A stretch of DNA of 15,289 nt, taken from positions 1-15,289 of the forward strand of contig CACYDQ010000140.1 in NCBI GenBank assembly GCA_902773215.1. Reading direction: 5' to 3'. This document shows, piece after piece, positions 5,928 to 14,900 of the stretch. The notes beneath the pieces were generated by a model that had not been told where the DNA came from, did not search any database, and saw nothing but the letters and a program-made list of their open reading frames with translations. The DNA comes from an uncultured Spirochaetaceae bacterium. GTDB taxonomy: Bacteria; Spirochaetota; Spirochaetia; Treponematales; Treponemataceae. Made by a program: the position numbers and the translations under genes. How positions within the stretch are numbered: the first letter of the stretch is position 1; every line of letters begins with the position of its first letter.

Positions 5928-8900
5928 GTGATAGCTCTTCTTGGTATCGTTATATCGGTGATACTGTCTGCGGCTTTGACTGTGGGGATGCGCAGCCGGG
6001 ACAGGAACGACAACTCTCTGGATAAGGTCAAGCGGTATGCTGACAAGAGGCTGGGGGAGTTTGACGAGTACTTCAAGAAGCAGCAGGAACACCTGTCGGT
6101 TTCCGGGAACGAGCTTGAGAGCAAGGACATTGAGGCCAAGGCTGCCGTCAAGAGGCTGGAGCAACAGATCGGCGACCTGAGGGCTGATGCATCAAGCCTT
6201 CAGAATACGATAGACAGTGTGCGGTCAATCGGTACCCAATTGAAAGACTATGACGAGGTGATAAACAACCTCCTGGAGATGACCAAGAAGGTCGAGGAGA
6301 ACCTTCAGCGGGTACAGGACGAGGCCAATGTCATAGACAAGTACAATTCCCGCCTGGAGAAGCAGGACAAGACGATCGGGGCAATCGAGCGCAGGGTAGG
6401 GGAGGTGACCAAGCGCTTTTCCGAGAAGAACCTTGAGCAGCTCAAGCAGATTGGCAGCGATCTTCTGACCCAGTACGAGGAGCGGGCCAGGACGATAGAC
6501 GAGTCCACGCAGAAGTACCTGGGGGCCAACCAGGCAATCCTTGACAAGATTAATTCAGACATCAAGACGGCGTACGACAATGCCGCCGAGGCCGCCGAGA
6601 ACTTGGAGAACGATGCCTTTGACTCCCTCAAGGCCCGGTCGGAAGAGCGGCGCGGGGAGATAATCAGCAGCCTGGAGGCGGGCGTAAAGAAGCTCTCCGA
6701 CTACATAGACAGCAAGGTGCAGGGCGTGCAGAAAGACCTGCTGGACAAGACCCGTGCATTCGATGCCTCCTATGCCAAGTCCCTCAAGGACTTCGAGGGG
6801 CTTCTGGCCCAGCGCAGGGGCGAGATGTCTGCGTTCGTCGAGGGCAAGACTGCCGAACTGACGGACGACCTTGAAGAAAAGATAAACATCCTGAACGATG
6901 CCATCGCCGAGCGGACTGGGGTGCTGGACTCCACGTTCAGCGACAAGAAGGATGCGCTTGAGGATATCTTCAACAACCGGATAGAGGAAATAGAGTCTTC
7001 GTTTGACACTGTTGCCAAGGGGCTTGAGGCGCGGATCCAGCAGAAGTGCGACGAGCTTTCTTCTATCGTCAGCGGCAGCCAGTCAGACTTGGAGGAGCGT
7101 TTCTCCGACACGACCGACACGATAAACAATGCGATAAACAGCGCGATAGACAGTCTGGAAAAGCTGTACGGCCAGCGCAAGGCGGAGCTTGAAGGGCAGT
7201 TCAAGGAACAGACCCTCGGGCTTGAGGACAGCTTCAATAGGAACGTAGAGTCCATCTCGTCGCAGATTGTCGAGCGGTCGGCCTCCCTGCAGCAGACCTT
7301 TGACGCGACAACGGACGGCTGGCACAGTAAGTTCGGGGAGGAGGCCGCCAAAATTGAGAGCGAGATGGCACAGCGGTCAGCTGACTTGGAACAGCGGGCT
7401 TCGGATCTTGCGGAGGATATTGCCAGCAGGACGGGCGGCTTGCAGTCTGACCTTGAACAGCGGACCGCGAACCTTGCGGCAGACATTGCGGACAAGACCG
7501 GCAGGCTTCAGTCCGACCTTGAACAGCGGACTGCGAATCTTGCAGGCGACATTGCCAGCAGGACGGAAGGCTTGCAGTCAGACCTTGAGCAGCGGACGGC
7601 CGCCCTCGCCGGGGACATCGCGGACAAGACCGGCAAGCTTCAGTCCGACCTTGAGCAGCGGACGGCGAACCTTGCGGGCGACATTGCCAGCAGGACGGAA
7701 GGCTTGCAGGCCGACCTGGAGCAGCGGACAGCGGTCCTTGCGGGCGACATACAGGAGAAAACCAACGGCCTTCAGACAGATTTGGAAAGCCGCGCGACTG
7801 CCCTTGCGGAGAATATTGCGGCCAGGACGGAAGGCTTGCAGTCCGATCTGGAACAGCGGGCCGCGAATCTTGCCGGGGACATCGCGGACAAGACCGGCAA
7901 GCTTCAGTCCGACCTGGAGCAGCGGGCTTCGGATCTTGCGGCGGACATTGCCAGCAGGACGGACAATTTGCAATCAGACTTGGAGCAGAGGGCGGCAGCT
8001 CTTGCAGACGATATAGCCAGAAGAACGGGTGACTTGCAGTCCGATTTGGACGGAAGGACTTCTGCCCTTTCCGACAGGATTTCCTCTACCGATGCGGCGC
8101 TTCAGTCACGTCTGGACGGTGTGCTTGAGAGCGTGCAGCAGGAGTTCGACGGCAGGATTACTGCGTTTAACGAGGCCCTTGACGAGGCAAAGCGGAACGC
8201 GGATGACAGCTACAATCAGAAACATTCTGCCCTCGAGACGGCCTGGCAGGAAGCCAGCGATTTCATGAAGGCTTCTTTTGCCCAGCGTTCCGATGACCTT
8301 GAGAATGATGTCAAGAGGCGGATTGCATCTTTGAAGGATTCCCTTTCATCTGACACGGACAGCCTGGAGGAATCCCTGAACAAGCGGCTTTCCGACCTGA
8401 AGGACAGGTCTGCCAAGATTGATTCCCACATAAAGAAGGAGACCTCCGCACTTGCCAAGTCCGTGCTCGACGATCTTGGAAGGATAACGGGCGACTTGCG
8501 CAAGCAGACTGACGATGCTGTCTCCAGGTACAATGCGGAGAGCGAGTCCGATAAGGCTGAGCTTGAGGCCAAGGTCGCCGAGATTAAAGCTGCCCTTGAG
8601 GACAGGCTGAACCAGATTGCTACGGATGTCGCGGAGCGGACGGGAGCGATTGATTCCGATGCGGGAAGCCGCATAGAAGGCCTGTCATCGCAGCTGAACG
8701 GCAGGATTGATGATTTGAATTCTCTTGTTGAGGAGATAAACTCCCAGGTTGCGGGCGAGAGCGCATCGCTCCGTAACAGCGTCACCGAGCAGCTTTCTGC
8801 CGCGGCACAGCAGGCACAGGATGAGACCCGGGCGGCTGTCGAGCGGTATAATCAAGAGGCGAAGAAGTATACCGTCGAGGTGGACGAGCGTACAGGCAAC

Positions 8901-11900
8901 CTTCACGACTCCCTGAACGAGAAGCTCACGGAGCTGGAGAGCGCCATAAACGATAAGACCGGGACTCTGGAAAGTTCCTTCAATGAGAAGATTTCGGGTC
9001 TTGCTGATTCCCTTAACGGCAAGGCGGACGGAATAGAGTCTTCCCTTGCGGAACGTATGGAGGCTATTGTCGGAAGCCTTACTGACCGTGCCGATAGTGT
9101 CGAGTCTTCTTTCGTTGAAAAGATATCATCCCTTTCTGAAGCGCTTTTCGGTAAGGCTGACGGTATGCACGATGCCTTGTCGGAGAAGATTGCTTCTGTT
9201 TCCGACGAGCTTTCCGCGAAAACGGACGGGCTTCATTCTTCCTTTGAGAAGCAAATCGCGGCGATTTCTGAAGAGCTTGCAGGAAAGGCCGACGGCGTGC
9301 AGTCGTCCTTGGCAGACAAAATTGCGGCAATCTCCGATGAGCTTTCCGGCAAAGCAGACGATGTGCAGGAATCCTTGTCGGGAAAGATTGCGTCCGTTGC
9401 GGATGAGCTTTCCTCGCGGGCTGACGGCGTGCAGGCATCGCTGGCTGAGAAGATAGAGAACGTGTCCGGCGATCTGGGCGGCAGGGCTGACGGTGTGGAG
9501 CGCGGCTTCAACGAACGCTTCGAGACGATGTTCCGCACCGTGGGCGAGCGCTTTTCCGACATGGAGCGGCAGCTGGACGACAAATCCCAGAGCTTCGCTG
9601 AGGAGCTTGCCAATGCGAACGCCGCTCTTGAGTCCGGTCTTGAGGAGAAAATCAGCCGGATAAAGGAGAACATAGAGGAACGCTACGGGACTGTCGGCGA
9701 TGATGTGGACTCCCGCACTTCCATGCTGTCCCAGAACCTCGATGAATTCATATCGGGATGTAATTCCCGCCTTGAGCAGATGAACGGCGACGTTGCCCGC
9801 CAGATTGACGATTTGGAGAAGAAAGTCTCTTCTAAAACATCCTCCCTTTCTTCTGATGTGGACACCCGCATCGGCAAGCTTCAGGAGGATGTCGCCGCAC
9901 GCTCCGCCGAGGCCCTGGAGTCCTACCGGAACTTGGCGGACGGTTACATCGGTGAGGTTACGAGCCGGAGTGATGACCTGAGGAAGTCACTGGAAGAAAG
10001 CGTCTCTTCCCTGCGTGATGAAATAGAGCAGAAGACAGGATCTCTGAAAGATGACGCTGATAGCCGCATACAGAAGATTGAGGCGGATTTGGATTTTGCC
10101 GCCGCTGAGTTCAACGGAAAGGTGTCCAACATTGAGCGGACTTCCGCCGAGCGTATTGCGGAGCTGGAGAAATCCGTCGCCGAGAAGACAGACGGCATGG
10201 AGCTGACGATTGACGACAGGACCAAGGCCGCCGTCAAGGGGCTTGACGATCAGTTCGCCGAGATAGCCCAGGACATAGACAGCCGTACCAAGAACGCGCT
10301 TGACAAGTACAACAAGAGTGCGGCAGTCTACCTGAAGAACATTGAGGACTATGACGCCCGGATACAGAATACGCTCAAGAACAAGAAGGACGAGCTGGAG
10401 AAGCGGGTTAACGACTTCTCCAACGAGATAAACGCGACGATTACCGACAAGTCCACCGGGCTCAATGATGCGTTCAACGAGCGGGTCGCCAACATAAGCT
10501 CAGACCTGAGCGGTAAGATTGCATCCCTTGCCGCGAGCCTGACGACGCAGGCGCAGGACATTGAGGCGGATTTCTCCGGGAAGTTCAACGATTTGACGAA
10601 TGCACTTACCGGCAAGTATGACGCGCTCGAGGGCAAGCTGAGCGAGCGCGATTCAGCCTTGGCGGAAGATATTACCGGCAGATACGATGCGCTTGAAAAC
10701 AAGCTCGGCGAGCGGGATACTGCCTTGTCTGACGAGATTGCCGGCAAGTATGACGCGCTCGAAAGCAGACTCCGTGAGCGGGATTCAGTTCTGGCAGATG
10801 AGATTACCGGGAAGTTCGATGCGCTTGAGAGCCGTCTTGGCGAGCGTGATGTGGCGATTGCTGCCGAAATCAGGGAAAAGTACGATGCCCTTGCCGCCGA
10901 GCTTGAGGAGAAACGTGCGGGTCTTGACGAGGATATCCGCACCCGGTACGTGGAGCTTAATTCCCTGCTGAGCGGTCAGTCGCAGGATTTGACTTCTGAC
11001 ATAGAAGGCGAGATAAGCCGTCTGAATGAGTCCTTGCGGGATCGGACCGCAACGATTGGTGAGGATGTCGCCACCAGGGTTGAGATGTTGATTGACAGCT
11101 TCAAGGAGAAGTCCTCCGCGTTGGAGAAGGAGATAGACGGTCTGGTTCAGACTCTGACCGACTCCGTGACGGAGAAGACGAACGGCGTGAACAATGAGGC
11201 CGCCGCTAAGATTGTCAGGGCGACCAAGGAGTTTGAAGAGCGGAGCAATGCCCTTGATGAGAAGATAGATTCCGTCATCGCTGGCCTGGCATCCTCATTG
11301 GAAGAGAAATCCGGCAATTTGGGCAGTAACATACAGGATACCTACGACCGGCTCTCTTCGGACTTTGCCGGGAAGTACGAAGACCTTTCCTCGTCGTTCA
11401 GCGATAGGCATGACAGGCTTGCTTCAGAGTTGAACGGGGGGCTTTCTGAGCTCAACAAGTCCTTTGAGGATCTTTCTGCCCTGTCCAAGGACAAGTTCGA
11501 CACGCTTGAGTCTTCCATAGATAACAGGGTGCGGACTCTCGACGCGGCTTTTGACGGCCGGATTGCCGATCTGGACAAGTCCGTGCAGGAGCGGACGAGC
11601 ACAATCGATCAGGACGTGCAGGACAGGGTGGACTCCCTTATTGCACAGGTGGACGGCAAGGTCCAGGAGCTGGATGGTGGCGTGAACGAAAAGGTGTCCA
11701 CGCTCAACGACAGCGTGCAGAAGATTACTTCCACGATAGACCAGGATATCAAGGGGAAGATTGCCGAGCTGACCGATATGCTCGCCAGCCGCACGGGCAG
11801 CCTGGACAAGGATGTGAACGAGAAGCTGTTAGCGATAAGCAAGGTTCTGGACGGGCGGACGAACGCGCTTGCCAAGAAGCTCAATGATGAGACAGCCAAG

Positions 11901-14900
11901 ATTGACAGCGATGTCATGACCAAAATCACCGATCTCTACAAACGTGCGGAGTCCATAAACGAGGAGATGAACAAGAAGGCGACCGCCCTTGAGACTGTTG
12001 TCAAGCGCCGCCTGGTGGAGCTTGCGGAAGAGGTCAAGAGGGACACCGGAGCCGCCGTCGACGAATACCGCGCCACCTGCGACAATTACACCAAAAATAT
12101 CGAGGACAGGACTGCTGTCCTCCGTAGTGCGCTTGACGAGAAAGCGGAGGAACTGGAGAAGGAGATAAGCGAGAAGACTGCGACGCTCGATACCGTTATG
12201 AAGAACCGCTCTGACAGTTTGGATGCTTCCATCGTGGAAAGGCTGAACGAGCTTGACAGCAAGGCCAAGGCGATTAACGACGAGATTCACAGCAAGACTT
12301 CTGATTTGGCGAAGGCAGTCAGGGCCCAGCTCGAGACGATGACGAACGATGTCAAGAATCAGACATCCGCCGCCATAGAGAAATACCGCAGCACGACAAT
12401 AAACTACACGCAGAACATCGAGGACCGGACGTCTGCTCTCAGAAAGGCGTTGGACAAGAAGACCTCCGTGCTTGAAAAGGAGATAAATGAGAAGACCAAG
12501 CTGCTTGAGAACGCGCTGAACCACCAGCTTGCTGAGGTCAAGGAGCGGACCCTTGCAATCAACAGGGAGATTGCGGGCAAATCGGAGCAGTTCCAGGATG
12601 CCTTGCAGCGCGAGCTTTCTGAGCTGACGACCAATGTCACCCGGCAGACCTCACAGGCTCTGGAGAACTACAAGAACACTGCGGCTTCCTACAGCAAGGA
12701 CGTGGAGACGCGGACTGCGGAAATGCAGAACCTTCTTGATGGCAGGGTCTCTTCCCTCAGGCAGATGATTACGGATAAGACAGGTTCCCTTGAGAACGAT
12801 TTGAATAACAAGACGAGCAGCATTGAGAACTCTCTGAACAACATCACGAGCAACCTCACTTCCGAACTCAAGAAACGGACGACTACCCTTGCGCAGGAAA
12901 TTGCCAGCAAGACGGGCGGTCTCAAGAGCGAGTTCGACTCTCGGATGCAGAACCTTGAATCCGACTTCACGACCAAGACCAACATGCTCGCGGAGAAGGT
13001 CAAGAAAGAGTCTGTCGATTTGGAAACGGCGGTCAGCACGAACAACAGCGAGGTGACTGCCCGTATCAGCGATAAGGTCGATGAGCTGACAGGGCGGCTT
13101 GCGGGCAAAGTCAAAGCCTTTGAGGAGCAGCTTGACGAGAAGACGAGCGCGATTGAGAATGACTTCACAACCCGTCTCGCGGCTCTCAAGGACAGCTTCT
13201 CTTCTTCTTACGATGAGGCCAAGCGGACTGCTGATGCCTTGACGTTGGACACGCAGGGCAACACCAAGCAGCTTTCCATGCTGAACAGCACTCTGGATTC
13301 CAAAACCGCGGAGATTATCCAGCGCTATGACGGAATTTATGACCGGGCTATGAAGGATGCAGAGCTTAAGGAGAAAGAGGCCTACGAGAAATATTCCGGT
13401 CTCAGCTCCTCCAATTTGCAGAAGTACCGTGACGCGTTGCAGGGCAGGATGGACGAGATGCAGAAGTCCGTCGCCGGGACTATCGCTGACTTGCGGGCTC
13501 AGGCGGAGGATGTGCGCTCATCAGTCGAGGATTCTTTGGAGCGGCTCCGGAGCGAGTTCCAGGAGTCCGAGAAGCTTTCCAAGCTGACGGCTTCTCAGGT
13601 CGAGGAAGAGACACAGCAGGGCATGCAGCGGCTCAGCGCCTTCACTGAGGCGATAAACCGACAGCTTGCCGAGTTCGACGAGAAGGTGAGCCAGACCATG
13701 CAGGGAATTGCCTCTGAGTACGATGCCCGTGAGGCAAAGTTCCTGTCCGGCATAGACCAGCAGCTCGAAGATTATAAAAAGGAAATGGAGGGCCGCTTCA
13801 AACGCCTTTCTGCTACCGGCGGAGATGTGGACAAGCTGGAAGCGACGCTCAGGAACCTTGTAGACCGGTCGGAGAAAGAGGTTTCCGGGAACCTTGAGAA
13901 GTTCACCAACGACATAACGCAGAAGGAGAGCAGCTTTGAGGCTTCCATGAGGGAGCGATCCCAAGCATTGGCGACCGAGCTTGCACAGCTTAAGGCGGGT
14001 ATCGAGGAGCTAAAGAACAAGGCCTACATGAGCACGAGCGCGAACCTCAAGAAGTTCGAGGACAGCTTTGAGCAGGACCTCAAGCAACGTGAGCAGGAGC
14101 TTTCCAGCCACCTGATTGAGTGGAAGAACGACTTTGATATTAAGATAACCAAGATAAGCGACGAGTACGAGCAGAACAGGTTGAAGCTTGAGGGCAAGTA
14201 CATGGACGCACTCAAAAAGCGTATTGCGGAAGTTCAGGCTAAGACCGACGCGCAGGAACAGCAGTTCCAGACGACAATCCTGGACAACCAGTCCGTCATC
14301 CAGAAGCAGGTGACGAGCGTGGATCAGCAGCTGCATGACTTCATCGAGAAGTACAAGCAGGAGCTCAAGAAGACCTCCGATCAGGCCGAGGCCATCCTCA
14401 AGGAAGAGACGGACAAGTACAACCGCAAGATTGAGAACCAGATTCAGGAAAATCAGTTCACCTTTGACAAGGAGCTGGACGACCTGAAGCGGTCCTATGA
14501 CGAGAAGCAGAAGTCCAGTACCGCCGCGATTGACAGCGCGATGCAGGAATTCAACGTCTGGCAGAAGAGGCTCAGACAGCAGTTCGATGAGGCTAAGGCG
14601 CAGTTCGATGAGCAGCTCAAGGACTTCTCCAAGGATACGGCGGACCGTATGGCGGAGATTGTCGAGCAGACGGGGAATTCCGAGGGCGAGATACAGACCA
14701 ACATCCGTGATCTTGCTGCCAAGCTCCACGATGCGCTTGCCAGCTACGAGGAGGTCTCCACATCTATCCTCGCCGGGCTCAAGAAGCAGTCTGAGGACAT
14801 GCATGCCGCCAACAGGACGATTGCGGAGAATCAGAAGGACAAGCTTCTGTCTGACCTCAAGGCATACGAGCAGAAGTACAATACGCTCAACAGCCAGAAC

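Noticed and set aside
7383..8042. Regular direct repeats that might suggest a CRISPR array
   Set aside because: The repeats are continuous 66-bp coding units with no unique spacers and keep one reading frame.
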